Positions 45,101 through 57,015 are shown, numbered from the stretch's first letter. The stretch: DNA of 64,000 bases from Pseudohongiella sp. (GCF_011050365.1 NZ_DRFV01000017.1:186001-250000); one strand, 5' to 3'. Notes: a model not told the origin generated them from the sequence alone. Numbers and translations are program-made.

Positions 45101-45271
45101 GCGCAGATGGTCATACCGATGACACTGTCTCTGGGTTTTGGCATCGCCTTCGGGACGGTACTGACTCTGTTCCTGATACCTTCGCTTTATCTCATTCTGG
45201 AAGACCTGACCCGGCTGTTTCGAAGCACTCCCGCAGGAGACCCTGAACCCATAGCGCAGCCTGCCAGCTAA
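42128..45271 (+). CDS. RND efflux pump permease subunit
   Basis: A 1047-residue proton-driven RND pump with the usual duplicated layout: an N-terminal helix, a large periplasmic loop and a six-helix bundle, repeated. The proton relay in TM4 is visible as LGIVVDDAIITAES. The second half shows VALAGVIVNDSLILVDFVNRAR. The opening ANLLMLFIIAAGFASVFFIKIQVFPEF and GAAPEEVELAIVVPMEEAI belong to the acriflavin-type (HAE) group. It is coupled to the adaptor gene and regulated with it by the upstream GbsR/MarR protein. Substrates are unknown. Confidence 0.95.
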   Translation: MKALPTTKHKGIIAWFSSNSVAANLLMLFIIAAGFASVFFIKIQVFPEFETRMITASMAYPGAAPEEVELAIVVPMEEAIQGLSGINRINSTARESSGSMMMEVSGNYDVMELLNEVKSRIDRISTFPDDAERPVVREIEITQPVLQVSIFGNLDDRALKTLAQSIRDDILLLPEVSQAQIQGDRDYEIAIEVSENTLRKYGLTMGQVAAAIRSASIDVPGGAIRTDTGRIQLRTQEQAYTGEEFGNIVLRTNPDGSRLLVRDIATIVDGFVETENFSRFDGNRSLNIQIMATPEQNVLDIDRAVSEYIDRNQGSFPPGVSIDSWGSNAFYLKAQLNMMLGNLLMGAMLVFLVLTTFLRLKIALWVMVGIPISFFGAIFLMPMGPFPVDINMLSLFGLILVLGIVVDDAIITAESIHTEVTRNGHSLDNVITGVKHVAVPATFGVLTTIAAFAPMLLVGGQVAPFFEAIGMVVILCLFFSLIESKLILPSHLAHTRIKKIKPKKASMLERYQHRVAKALSHFTHNVYKPALIKAVTNRYATVALFLTALILSAGLVIGGLVRFEFFPNIPSDFIQASVNMNEGSSYEARNNALERMEQAILSLNEEYPDENPVDHVMVFTNGDSGGEVLVELTKAEERSVDALEIEQRWRARVGTIPGARDVRFFSSTSAGGGSAINLRLMGSNYAQLELAANALERKLGAYTGVFDVTNSYSRGGDEIRLNIKPNAEQLGLNATNLGTQVRQAFYGEEAQRLLRGRDELKVMVRYPEADRKSIASLQNMRIRTANGDEVPFSEVAEATVGEGFSTIQRIDRQRTVSVTADVNPEMAQSAAVIRDIMQNFVPELTATYPDVTFGLGGASQEQAELIQRIAVCFLAAMFLIYALLAVPLKSYTQPFIVMAVIPFGFIGALIGHIVFDTTLSMMSLFGLVALAGVIVNDSLILVDFVNRARRDGMSMLEAVVESGTSRFRAILLTSLTTFLGLFPIMFENSMQAQMVIPMTLSLGFGIAFGTVLTLFLIPSLYLILEDLTRLFRSTPAGDPEPIAQPAS

Positions 45272-45328
45272 TCCAGCTGCCGCTAGCGATTGGTCGCAGA
45301 CGTTACCCATGTGTTAGCTGAATCAGGG

Positions 45329-45356
45329 TTGCCCGCCGGTGCGGTATTGCTATACT
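45329..45356 (+). promoter_or_regulatory. Sigma-70-type promoter candidate for csbD
   Basis: TTGCCC (45329-45334) and TATACT (45351-45356) are spaced by 16 bases and match -35 and -10 elements. The predicted start is near 45363, leaving a leader of about 178 bases before the csbD ATG. The leader includes the TGTCATGACA palindrome near 45442-45451. Confidence 0.5.
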
Positions 45357-45540
45357 CTGAGTGACGCAGTGAAAAGAAATATCAATAGTATTTTGATAGA
45401 CTGATCTGCAAAACACGAGAAAACAAAGAACGGTCAATGTCATGTCATGACACAAACTGCTCGTGGCGCCCGTTGTATCATCGGCACAGCTGAATTACAT
45501 CGGCAAATTACGCCAAATTCATTTTCTCAAGGAGAAATAT

Positions 45541-45738
45541 ATGAATAACGACATTTTCGAAGGTAAATGGAAGCAATTGAAAGGGTCTGTTCAATCTAAC
45601 TGGGGCAAGCTCACTGAAAGTGACCTTGACCGTGTTGAAGGTAACCGCGAACGCCTGATAGGCATCGTCCAGGAACGTTATGGCAAGAGCAAGGAAGAGG
45701 CCAAAAAAGAGGTAGAAGACTACCTCGACTCCTTGTAA
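45541..45738 (+). CDS. CsbD-family stress protein
   Basis: A 65-residue hydrophilic protein of the CsbD (YjbJ) family, abundant and stress-induced in many bacteria but with no known molecular function. It shows the family signature: FEGKWKQLKGSVQSNWGKLTESDLDRVEGNRERLIG and a C-terminal helix AKKEVEDYL. ATG 45541 follows a clear AAGGAG. A strong terminator follows directly, so it is a single-gene transcript. The two genes downstream also look stress-related. Confidence 0.93.
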   Translation: MNNDIFEGKWKQLKGSVQSNWGKLTESDLDRVEGNRERLIGIVQERYGKSKEEAKKEVEDYLDSL

Positions 45739-45764
45739 AGCGTAGCCTGCAGCGGCTCATACCC

Positions 45765-45809
45765 AAAGCCCCGATCAGAGCGGAACTCCTGCCCTGACCG
45801 GGGCTTTTT
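45765..45809 (+). terminator. Rho-independent terminator of csbD
   Basis: AAAGCCCCG (45765-45773) pairs perfectly with CGGGGCTTT (45799-45807); an inner TCAG/CTGA pairing extends the stem across one mismatch. Five T residues (45805-45809) follow. It lies 26 bp past the csbD stop. Confidence 0.92.
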
Positions 45810-45960
45810 CGTGCTCTGCGACTGCGTCTGTTGCGGTTAAAAACACGCCAGTGGATTTTTTTTGTCAACATGGTTATTCTCGGATATCGTTGTTAAAGAA
45901 ATAAGCGCATTCCAATTTCGCAGCCGGGCGCTGATCAGCCCGCCAAGGATAAGGAAACTT

Positions 45961-46536
45961 ATGACTAGCACAAACGGTAAAAAAACAATTCGTGAAGCCA
46001 TCGCGGTTTTTTTTGATCCTCAGAGTATCAAAAGCGTCGTCAAAGACCTGCGTTCCGCCGGCATCAGTCCGGACCATATCGGACTGCTGGCAAGCGAAAA
46101 TTCCGTGCGCGAGTCGCTGGGCGACTTTTATACCCAAACCAACAACACGCATGAACCAGGGCAGTCTCCTGTCACTGCGTTTGTGGGCAAGGACGACGCC
46201 AACCAACAGCAGGATTCGCTGGGGGGTAGCCTGTTTTTTGTCGGCACTACCGGCGCCATGGGCGCCGTCGTTGCCTCTTCCGCCATTTTCGGTGGCGCCT
46301 TGCTGGCGGCACTCAGCGGCGTTGTTGCGGTAGGCGCTATTGGTGCCATGGCAGGAAAAATAATTCAGCAAAATGATGCGGATTACCTGCAACAACAGGT
46401 TGATGAAGGACATATCCTGCTGTTTGTCAGAATCACTGATAACGTCAACGAGAAGCAAGTAATCGACCTGTTATCCCGCCACGGTGGCCATCATGCCAAA
46501 GTCCATAAACTGAAACAGCAGGATCCTGACGAATAG
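45961..46536 (+). CDS. Glycine-rich-segment stress-type membrane protein
   Basis: A 191-residue protein without a firm family name. The N-terminal part (REAIAVFFDPQSIKSVVKDLRSAGISPDHIGLLA) resembles the alpha/beta start of proteins annotated as general stress or heat-induced YflT-like. A central glycine/alanine hydrophobic segment (GTTGAMGAVVASSAIFGGALLAAL, then GVVAVGAIGAMAG) could insert in a membrane as a glycine zipper. The C-terminal part repeats an alpha/beta pattern (GHILLFVRITD..NEKQVIDLLSRHGG). ATG 45961 follows AAGGATAAGG. It stands between csbD and a CBS-domain gene, suggesting a stress or osmotic role, unproven. Confidence 0.7.
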   Translation: MTSTNGKKTIREAIAVFFDPQSIKSVVKDLRSAGISPDHIGLLASENSVRESLGDFYTQTNNTHEPGQSPVTAFVGKDDANQQQDSLGGSLFFVGTTGAMGAVVASSAIFGGALLAALSGVVAVGAIGAMAGKIIQQNDADYLQQQVDEGHILLFVRITDNVNEKQVIDLLSRHGGHHAKVHKLKQQDPDE

Positions 46537-46700
46537 CAGAAAGCGCCGGCCGCCGGTAGACTTTGCCAGGCCATGATTGAAACCTTGCCGGGTGGCGGGT
46601 AGACTGATGGTAATGGTATGAGTGGTACCGGATGACCGGTATCAGCAGTTCACCGGCGCTTGAATCAATATTCCGAATCAAAAAAACAAGAGATCATGCC

Positions 46701-47111
46701 ATGCTGCGCTCCGTCGATCTGAAAGACTATATGCTGGAGAAACCCATCACCATAGCGCCCGATGCGTCTCTTCACGAAGCCGTTGACCTGATCACCAGCA
46801 ACAAGGTATCCGGGCTCTGTGTCACTCGCGAAGATGGCACGCTGTTGGGAATCCTGTCAGAACTTGACTGTCTGCGTGGCATACTGGCTGCTACGTACAG
46901 TCAGGGCACCGTAGGGCTGGTGAGCGAACACATGATTACCGAGAATATCAACTCAGCCCGTATCAGCGACGATATTATCAATGTCGCCAATGACATGCTT
47001 GCCAAGGGTCAGCGGCGCAGACCCGTGGTATCGGACAACAATCTGCTGGTCGGGCAAATCACCTGCCGACAAATTCTCGCCGGCATCAGACATTTGGGCG
47101 CAACACCCTGA
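46701..47111 (+). CDS. CBS-domain pair protein
   Basis: A 136-residue protein consisting of two tandem CBS motifs. The first is YMLEKPITIAPDASLHEAVDLITSNKVSGLCVTREDGTLLGILSELDCL and the second starts at HMITENINSARISDDIINVANDMLAKGQRRRPVV. Such stand-alone pairs (Bateman modules) sense adenine nucleotides and regulate partner proteins. No catalytic domain is attached. ATG 46701 is selected over upstream in-frame starts because it leads directly into the first CBS motif. It may be co-expressed with the preceding membrane protein (164-bp gap). Confidence 0.88.
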   Translation: MLRSVDLKDYMLEKPITIAPDASLHEAVDLITSNKVSGLCVTREDGTLLGILSELDCLRGILAATYSQGTVGLVSEHMITENINSARISDDIINVANDMLAKGQRRRPVVSDNNLLVGQITCRQILAGIRHLGATP

Positions 47112-47151
47112 CCGGGACCATTGCGGCGCGTCAGCCAATCCTCACGGCCAT

Positions 47152-47193
47152 AAAAAAACCGGGCAGTCCTTTTTGCCAGGGACATACCCGGTT
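47152..47193 (-). terminator. Minus-strand rho-independent terminator
   Basis: On the minus strand AACCGGG (47193-47187) pairs with CCCGGTT (47163-47157), with an inner GTCC/GGAC stem (47183-47180 with 47169-47166), followed by a run of T residues ending at 47152. It is 195 bp beyond the stop of the minus-strand lipoprotein gene. It shares a near-identical 15-base end (GGNCATAAAAAAACC on the plus strand) with the hairpin at 40.1 kb. Confidence 0.75.
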
Positions 47194-47388
47194 CAAAATG
47201 AAGAAAACCACTGCTATCAATCGGTTTGAAACCTGACGACGCTAATCACTCACCTTCCACGAAGAGTCATTACCTTGTCACTCGGCGAAGCAGGACTGTC
47301 CCCCTTGCTGCCGATGGTGGGTACAATATCAGCTCAATATGTCAGATTGATGAAGCCGTGACCGTTTTTTTGCATAATTGAATTCGGC

Positions 47389-48153
47389 TCAGGTAGCGCG
47401 CGGCAACACCAGACGAACAGAGGCCTGCTCACCGATTTCGATATCAGCCCGCAGCCGTGAATCTGTCATCGACGCCTGCAACTGTGCGTATATCCATCTG
47501 CCCAGTTCGTCGCTGGGTGCCGTAATCAGTACGAAAGTATTGTGCTCTGCCGCCAGACGGGCAATATCATTGAGTTGTTGGGCAACTGACGGCTGTCTCG
47601 CGGCCAGTTCACCATTATTCAGAGTGTGCACGCTATGCGTCTGGGCACGCGCAGTAGCCAGCGTCTGCCTGGCATCAGCAATGGCTGGCAGCTCGTCGTT
47701 GACACTCTCGGCACGGCGCAGGAATGACTCCGCATTGTCAAACTGACCCTGTCTGGACGCGGTGTCTGCCAACTGCAAATATCGTAACGCGATGTCGCGC
47801 ATGCCATCATGGGCGACTGCATTATCCGGCTCAAATGCCAATACCCGACTGAAATAGTGGTAGGCGCTGTCTTCAGGGGGCGTCATCAGCCGATCAGCGC
47901 GCAATGCACGCATGCCGTCGTACAGAATGTTGGCGATGTATCGTCGGTGGCGTTCAGCGTCTTCGCGCGCGGCTTCAGCCGCAGCCTGCTCCGTCACCAC
48001 CACCGCCACATCGGGCGCCCGATCGGGCTCGGAGCCGGAATAGGTTACGCTTTCAGGCTGCGACATTTCGCAGCCTGTCAGTGCCAGCAACAGAGCCGCC
48101 ATCACCGTCAGGCGAACGCCCGGATACAATTGCAACCATTGGGGCACGTACAT
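47389..48153 (-). CDS. Uncharacterised TPR-like lipoprotein
   Basis: A 254-residue lipoprotein with unknown function. It has a signal with lipobox LTGC, then a helical region resembling tetratricopeptide repeats (DSAYHYFSRVLAFEPDNAVAHDGM and FDNAESFLRRAESVNDELPAIADARQTLA). The C-terminal domain of about 70 residues (AAEHNTFVLITAPSDELGRWIYAQLQ..ADIEIGEQASVRLVLPRAT) looks like a strand-helix domain resembling the end of an OmpA- or secretin-associated fold, but I cannot name it. It lies downstream of moeA on the same strand, 58 bp away. Confidence 0.65.
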   Translation of the reverse strand: MYVPQWLQLYPGVRLTVMAALLLALTGCEMSQPESVTYSGSEPDRAPDVAVVVTEQAAAEAAREDAERHRRYIANILYDGMRALRADRLMTPPEDSAYHYFSRVLAFEPDNAVAHDGMRDIALRYLQLADTASRQGQFDNAESFLRRAESVNDELPAIADARQTLATARAQTHSVHTLNNGELAARQPSVAQQLNDIARLAAEHNTFVLITAPSDELGRWIYAQLQASMTDSRLRADIEIGEQASVRLVLPRAT

Positions 48154-48211
48154 GGGAATGGATACTCGCTACTGCTGACGAATGCGCGTTGAATATGGTC
48201 TGTAAACTACT

Positions 48212-49435
48212 TCAATAAACTATGTCACTAAACGACAGGAATCTCAACTGATCGCCGGGCGCCACCGCGGTAAAAGGCGGAATGATAGCCAACCCGTCGG
48301 CGCGGGAAACCGAGCTCAGGACGCCGGAACTCTGATCAGGCAGCACCTGTAATTCCCTGTCACCGGCACCGCCTTGCAGACATACACGCAAGTAAACCTG
48401 ACGCGGCCCCGAGACAGGCAGTGCAAACCCGGAGCGTTCGACGCGCTCCGGCAGGCTGCTGTCAGTCGCGCCCATCATCGCCAACAGTGCCGGCCTGACC
48501 AGCAACAGAAAGGTGACAAACGCCGACACCGGGTTACCGGGCAGCCCGAACAGCAGCGAACCATCGATTTTGCCAAACGCAAACGGCTTCCCGGGTTTTA
48601 ACGCCAGCTTCCAGATTGCCAGTTCTCCGCAGCGCTGCAGCGCCGAGCGCACATGATCTTCTTCGCCGGCAGACACACCACCGCTGGTAATAATGCAGTC
48701 AGCCTGCTGCGCCGCCTGACGCAATGCCGTTTCGGTCTCTGCCAGCGTGTCGGGAACCCTTCCGGCATCAATCAGCTCAATACCCAGGGCCCGCAACAAA
48801 GCAGCCAGCGTGTAAAAATTGCTGTTGTAGATCTGTCCCGGTCGCAACGGCTGTCCCGGCTCGACCAGTTCATCACCCGTCGTCATCAGCGCCACGCTTG
48901 GTCGTCTACCCACCTGCACTGTTGCGTGCCCCGTGGCTGCCAGCAGACCAATGTCCTGAGGGCGCAAACGATGGCCGGCCTGCAGCAAAGTGCTGCCCCG
49001 GGCGACGTCTGCGCCCTGCCGCCGGACATTTTCGCCGGACGCTACCGGCGATGTCACAACAACCTGGCCATCCTGCATGCGGCAGTTCTCCTGCATGACA
49101 ACAGCGTCCGCACCCTCAGGCATGGGAGCGCCCGTGAAAATGCGGGCAGCAGTTGCCGGCACCAGCGCCTCAGGCGCTACGCCGGCGGGTATTCTCTGGC
49201 TGACGACAAGGGGAGCATCTGTACGCAATGACCGGCTGTCGACGGCATAGCCATCCATGGCACTGTTGTGCCAGGGCGGAACATCACAGGCGGCAACGAT
49301 CTCCTCAAACAGCACCCGTCCACCGGCCTGCGCCAGCGCAACGGTTTCACTGACCAATCGCGGCCTCGCTTCGTCAAGCAACCGCGTCAGCGCCTGCTCA
49401 ACCGGCATCAGTGAGCTGGCCGCCGACTCAGGCAT
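48212..49435 (-). CDS. moeA: Molybdopterin molybdotransferase MoeA
   Basis: MoeA inserts molybdate into adenylylated molybdopterin, completing the molybdenum cofactor. The 407-residue protein shows the N-terminal ACDVPPWHNSAMDGYAVDS block, the MogA-like catalytic region IITSGGVSAGEEDHV, and PGKPFAFGKIDG plus LPGNPVSAFVTFLLLVRP. Length matches E. coli MoeA (411). The start overlaps the end of the upstream RmlD-like gene by 8 bp. No molybdoenzyme gene or other cofactor gene lies in the window. No Moco riboswitch is recognisable upstream. Confidence 0.96.
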   Translation of the reverse strand: MPESAASSLMPVEQALTRLLDEARPRLVSETVALAQAGGRVLFEEIVAACDVPPWHNSAMDGYAVDSRSLRTDAPLVVSQRIPAGVAPEALVPATAARIFTGAPMPEGADAVVMQENCRMQDGQVVVTSPVASGENVRRQGADVARGSTLLQAGHRLRPQDIGLLAATGHATVQVGRRPSVALMTTGDELVEPGQPLRPGQIYNSNFYTLAALLRALGIELIDAGRVPDTLAETETALRQAAQQADCIITSGGVSAGEEDHVRSALQRCGELAIWKLALKPGKPFAFGKIDGSLLFGLPGNPVSAFVTFLLLVRPALLAMMGATDSSLPERVERSGFALPVSGPRQVYLRVCLQGGAGDRELQVLPDQSSGVLSSVSRADGLAIIPPFTAVAPGDQLRFLSFSDIVY

Positions 49436-50333
49436 CGCCGCGCGCCTTGTACCAGGATTTCACCAGGCGTTGCAGACTGCCGTGCCAGGGCCTTGGCTTA
49501 ACGCCAAAGGTTTCGAATATTTTTTTGGTCGCCAGCGTCGCATTGGCAATCTGCGGGACTTCGGTGCGGCTGAGGTTTATGGTCAGATGATCCAGCAGTC
49601 GATACACGGCCTCATCGTGCTGGGCCGCGAACTTGACCAGTTGTTGGACAAACTCGCTTTCGCGCAGAGGTTCCAGAGCCGCATAGTGATAAATGCCCCA
49701 CACATCTGCGTGGCAGTCGACCTGCTGGCATATCGCCAACAGGACTCTGGCCAGGTCTTCAATGGGGGTAGGCGCGAATTTGCGTCGGTAAACGGTGACA
49801 CTGCCATCACCTTTCTTGAGCTCGTCCAGCCAGTGCCGCAACATCTCATCCTGATGACGACCGAACAGCCAACCGCCGCGAACGATAATATGCTGTTTTG
49901 TCGTCGCTACAATTGCCTGCTCTGCAGCCAGTGCGGTTTGCCCGTAGACGCCCTGGGGCTTGGGCAAATCCTGCTCGTTATAGGCCAGCTTTTTGTCGCC
50001 ACCAAACACATATGCTGTTGACAGATGAATCAACGGAATATGCAGATGATCGCATACCTGCGCCACCAGCTCGGTTTGTTTGAGATTGATCAGCTCGCAC
50101 TCTTCGGGATGGGTCTCGGCCTTCAACACCGCGTGCTGGCTGCCGGCAGCGAAAGCCGCCAGATTAATCACCTGATCAGGGGCTGCCTGGGTAATGATTC
50201 TGGCGACACTGAGCGGATCTTTCGGCAGAATAGCGCCAGCGTCCGGCGCTACCCAGCTGATCTGGCGCTCGTTGAGAAGTTTGCCTAGTTCAACACCGAC
50301 ACCACTGTCGGCTCCGATAATTAATAGCTTCAC
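49428..50333 (-). CDS. RmlD-like sugar-nucleotide reductase/epimerase family protein
   Basis: A 301-residue extended SDR of the RmlD substrate-binding family. It opens with a nucleotide-binding loop LLIIGADSGVGVELG and continues with INLAAFAAG and HLSTAYVFGGDKKLAYNE. The catalytic YxxxK motif is changed: the text reads GVYGQTALAAEQ, giving Tyr followed by Ala where Lys is expected. The enzyme may therefore be inactive or use another residue, acting as a regulator or binding protein. It is translationally coupled to moeA (8-bp overlap) and follows ssb by 26 bp on the same strand. No nucleotide-sugar pathway genes accompany it. Confidence 0.78.
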   Translation of the reverse strand: MKLLIIGADSGVGVELGKLLNERQISWVAPDAGAILPKDPLSVARIITQAAPDQVINLAAFAAGSQHAVLKAETHPEECELINLKQTELVAQVCDHLHIPLIHLSTAYVFGGDKKLAYNEQDLPKPQGVYGQTALAAEQAIVATTKQHIIVRGGWLFGRHQDEMLRHWLDELKKGDGSVTVYRRKFAPTPIEDLARVLLAICQQVDCHADVWGIYHYAALEPLRESEFVQQLVKFAAQHDEAVYRLLDHLTINLSRTEVPQIANATLATKKIFETFGVKPRPWHGSLQRLVKSWYKARGDA

Positions 50334-50359
50334 CTGCGGTGTGTGCTCCGGCCCGCCTG

Positions 50360-50902
50360 TCAGAACGGTATGTCGTCGTCAAAATTGTCAAAATCGGCCG
50401 GTCGCGAAGGATTGTTACCGGCAGGCTGCTGTCCCTGACCGCCGCGCGCTGCGCCGGCATTGCCGCCAGCAGAACTGCCCGAAGGACCACCACCGTAAGA
50501 CGATTGCGGCTCCTGACGGCTGTTCTGGCCGAACTGGTCATCCTGATTGCCGCCTCCACCGCCGCCGCGCGAGTCCAGCATCTGCATTTCATTGGCAACG
50601 ATTTCAGTGGCATAGCGGGTGATGCCATCCTGCTCCCAGCTTCGGGTCTGCAGCCGGCCTTCAATGTAGAGCTTGCTGCCCTTGCGCACATACTCGTTGA
50701 CGATTTCTGCCAGTCGGTTGAAGAATACAATACGGTGCCATTCGGTCTTTTCCTGCGGCTGCCCCGTGTTCTTGTCTTTCCACGTGTCGCTGGTGGCCAG
50801 CGTCACATTGGTCACCGCACCACCGCTGGGCAAATAACGTGTCTCCGGATCCTTGCCTACATTACCTACCAATATCACTTTGTTTACGCCGCGACTTGCC
50901 AC
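50360..50902 (-). CDS. ssb: Single-stranded DNA-binding protein SSB
   Basis: SSB coats single-stranded DNA and recruits replication and repair proteins through its C-terminal tip. The 180-residue protein has the OB fold (about residues 1-112, [59 protein letters not shown]) and a flexible Gly/Gln-rich linker. It ends in the conserved acidic tip NFDDDIPF. It is divergent from uvrA, as in E. coli and Pseudomonas. I found no CTGT-N8-ACAG LexA box in the 185-bp space between the two. Confidence 0.97.
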   Translation of the reverse strand: MASRGVNKVILVGNVGKDPETRYLPSGGAVTNVTLATSDTWKDKNTGQPQEKTEWHRIVFFNRLAEIVNEYVRKGSKLYIEGRLQTRSWEQDGITRYATEIVANEMQMLDSRGGGGGGNQDDQFGQNSRQEPQSSYGGGPSGSSAGGNAGAARGGQGQQPAGNNPSRPADFDNFDDDIPF

Positions 50903-51087
50903 CTTGTGCTGTCCTCCCGTCCGGTTATGCTTAACTTGTTTTTAAAGCATAGCATGAATCCGGCGTTGTCGCCGACAACACGATAAAATGCCGACAAACT
51001 GTAATCGGCTTTGCGATATCAGCCAATATTGCCCATAATTGCCTGTTTTGTTGTTGCGCCAATGGCGCGGGGAAGTGCGGGAAAAAC

Positions 51088-53949
<2,862 letters not shown>

Positions 53950-56241
53950 GCGCGGATACCTTCGGCTTCCGCCGGCCCGATATCGGCAGCGAAGCCGGGC
54001 ATACCGCGGCTGGACAGACTGCCTTCAAGTACGATGCTGGCAAAACCTTCTTCGCTCAGCATCATCGGGGTGTAACGAAGGTCCGGCAGCGGGCCCGAGC
54101 TCATGGCGAAGGTGCCGTGACACACCGAACAGTAGGCACCGTACATGATGGCGCCATAGTCGGCATCACCATCGCTCTGGGCACCGGACACATCCAGTGG
54201 TTCGAGCGGCGTTGTCGCTACTATCGGACTTTGCATGTCGGCACCCAGCTTGAATGCCATCAGACGGCCATTGCGCTCACGCGGATAATTGCCTGACAGC
54301 AGGCCCATGGTCAGCGGAATAGCGCCGCCCTGTCCTGCCAGCGCCAGCACATATTGCTCGCCATCCAGCTCGTAGGTAACCGGTCCACCCAGAATCGCGT
54401 CGCCAACCTCGGTCGACCACAAACGTTCACCGGTGTCAGTGGTATAGGCATGGAAAACTCCGTCGGCCGAACCCTGAAACACCAGACCACCGCCGGTCGA
54501 TAACAGACCGCTGTTGCCATATACCGGATAGTTCACGCGCCAGACTTCACGCTGCTCCACGGGATCCCATGCCAGCAGTGCCGACGGTGACATTTCCAGC
54601 ACGCGATTGGCTTCTTCCGGGTTTACTGCGGGTCCGGGCGCAGCATCCTGCCCCAAGTTCCAGCCTACTGATTGCTCAACGAACTCAGCCGGATTGGAGT
54701 AGACGTAGGACGTGTTCTGGGTCGGGATGTAGACCAGTCCGGTGTCGGCATCAAAAGACATCGGGTACCAGTTATGGCCACCCAATGGACCCGGAATGAC
54801 GACCGCGGGGTCACGCTGATAACGCACAACTTCGGCCTCAATGGGACGACCGGTGACGGCATCAAGACCACTGGCCCAGTTGATTTCAACGTAGTTTTCA
54901 CCGGAAATGAACTCCCCGGTGGCCCGATCAATCACATAAAAGAAGCCATTCTTCGGCGCCTGCATGATGACCTCACGCAGTTCGCCATCGATTTCCAGGT
55001 CAGCCAGAATCATGTGCTGGGTCGCTGTGTAGTCCCAGGACTCCGCCGGCGTGGTCTGGAAATGCCAGACATATTCACCGGTATCCGGCCGCAGAGCCAC
55101 GATGGAAGACAGGAACAGGTTGTCACCCTCACCATTGGAGCGGATCTCATGATTCCAGGGACTGCCGTTACCCACACCGACATAGAGCAGGTCCAGATCC
55201 GGATCGTAAGCCATGGAGTCCCATGCCGTGCCGCCACCACCAATCTGCCACCACTCCCCGGCCCAGGTTTCTGCTGCCATCTCCATGGCCTCATTTTCAA
55301 AACCATCCGCCGGGTTACCTGGCACAGTATAGAAGCGCCAGACCATGTCACCGGTTTCGGCATCATAGGCTGACACGTAGCCGCGTACACCGAGCTCGCC
55401 ACCACCATTGCCGATGATGACCTTGCCATCCACAATGCGCGGCGCACCGGTAATGGTATAGCGCTGCTCAGGGTCCGCCGTCACAACAGACCAGACCACA
55501 TCACCGGTGGCCCGGTTCAGCGCGATCAGGCGGCCATCAAGCGCCCCCAGATAAACCTTGTCGCCCCAGGCCGCCAGGCCCCGGTTGACCACATCACAGC
55601 AGGCATTGGCCGCGTACTCGCGCGGCACCTCCGGATCATAACGCCAGATTTCTTCGCCGGTGCGGGCATCCACGGCAAAAGCCTTGCTCCACGCCGAAGT
55701 CAGATACACCACGCCATCTATAACCAGCGGTGTTGCCTCCTGGCCGCGGTCGGTATCCAGTTCAAAATCCCAGGCCAGGCCCAAATCTGCCACGGTGTCG
55801 CGGTTGATCTGGTTCAGCGGACTGTTGCGATCTTCGGCATAGGTCCGGCCATGCGTCAGCCAGTCACTGTTATTGTTTGCAGCGCCGTTAATGCGCGCCG
55901 CATCCACGGGCTGAATCGGGCTTCGCGCCTCACTGGCTGTCGCCATCTGGCCGGCGCTTGCCGGATTTGTGGTGCCGGACACGGCTGTGTCCTGCTCCGG
56001 CGAGCATGCTGCCAGGATGCCGGCGACGAGCAGACCTGATAGTGAGCGATAGAAGGCAAGTCGGCGATGAGCGGGTACGCTGGCCGGAGTCTGAATATGC
56101 ATAAACCTTATTCCTGTTCTTCTGTTTGTTATGGCAGTTTAGGATGCTGACATGAGCATAAACAGCCTGCCACTCAAGCGCAAGCATGGATGAACGCCCG
56201 TTCGGCAGCCTTTATCCTGGTGCCACTTGGTTAACGCAGAT

Positions 56242-56979
56242 TTATTGCGCCACGGCCTGAATCCGGACATTCAGGGTAACCTCGGTTTCGCCTGGCTCGG
56301 CATTTGGCGGCGCCATTTCACGGCTCCCCGTATCAGCCATGGACCGCATCATCACCGGTGCCGAGTAATCGGAGGAGGTATCCACATCCAGCACTGCGAT
56401 ATCGAAACGTGATTTGCCCAGCGCTCTGGTCGCGCGCTCGGCTTTTTCCGTGGCTCGTGCTATCGCCGACTCCATCAGCGAGTCCCGAACCTCGTCAGCG
56501 CGCTCTGTGCTCAACTGGTAGGACAACTGGTTCATGACAAAACCCATAGCCTGCAACTCGCCCGCCAGTGCCAGCAGCGCCTGTGCGTCCTTAGCCTCCA
56601 GGGTCAGGCTTTGTGAGCCCCGCCACAGAGTCTCCGCACGTCCGCCCTGAGGCTGTCGATCATATTGATAAACATTATAGTAACCGGTACTCTGACTGAC
56701 CTCGTTTGCCTCACGTGCCTGCTCCAGGCCGCGGGCCATGACGCTGTTGATCCGGTTCTGCACTACCGAAGCATTACTGTCTTCGGCTTCGATACGCAAA
56801 CTGGCGATAACCAGATCCTGTTCAACGTTCATACGTTCGGTCACCGACAGCGTTATCAGTGTCTGACCCTCTGGCAACAGCGTCTGCTGTGCGTGCACAG
56901 ATGTGCAGGCGCCGGCCATCATGCCGACGAGCAGTACAACAAAAATTGTGACAACGCCGGAAAATTTCTCATTTGTCAT
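56242..56979 (-). CDS. SIMPL domain (DUF541) exported protein
   Basis: A 245-residue SIMPL/DUF541 protein. Family members are exported and implicated in oxidative or envelope stress, with no defined biochemical activity. It has a signal region (VVTIFVVLLVGMMAGAC) which could be a lipobox (AGAC) or a conventional cleavage after VHA. The domain has the typical LITLSVTERMNVEQDLVIASLRIEAE opening and later ATEKAERATRALGKS and a C-terminal EVTLNVRIQAVAQ strand. It is divergent from pxpB with only 36 bp between starts, and lies upstream of the dehydrogenase gene on the same strand. Confidence 0.88.
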   Translation of the reverse strand: MTNEKFSGVVTIFVVLLVGMMAGACTSVHAQQTLLPEGQTLITLSVTERMNVEQDLVIASLRIEAEDSNASVVQNRINSVMARGLEQAREANEVSQSTGYYNVYQYDRQPQGGRAETLWRGSQSLTLEAKDAQALLALAGELQAMGFVMNQLSYQLSTERADEVRDSLMESAIARATEKAERATRALGKSRFDIAVLDVDTSSDYSAPVMMRSMADTGSREMAPPNAEPGETEVTLNVRIQAVAQ

Positions 56980-57015
56980 TTGTGATTACCCCTGAAGCTG
57001 GATTAGAGTGACGCT

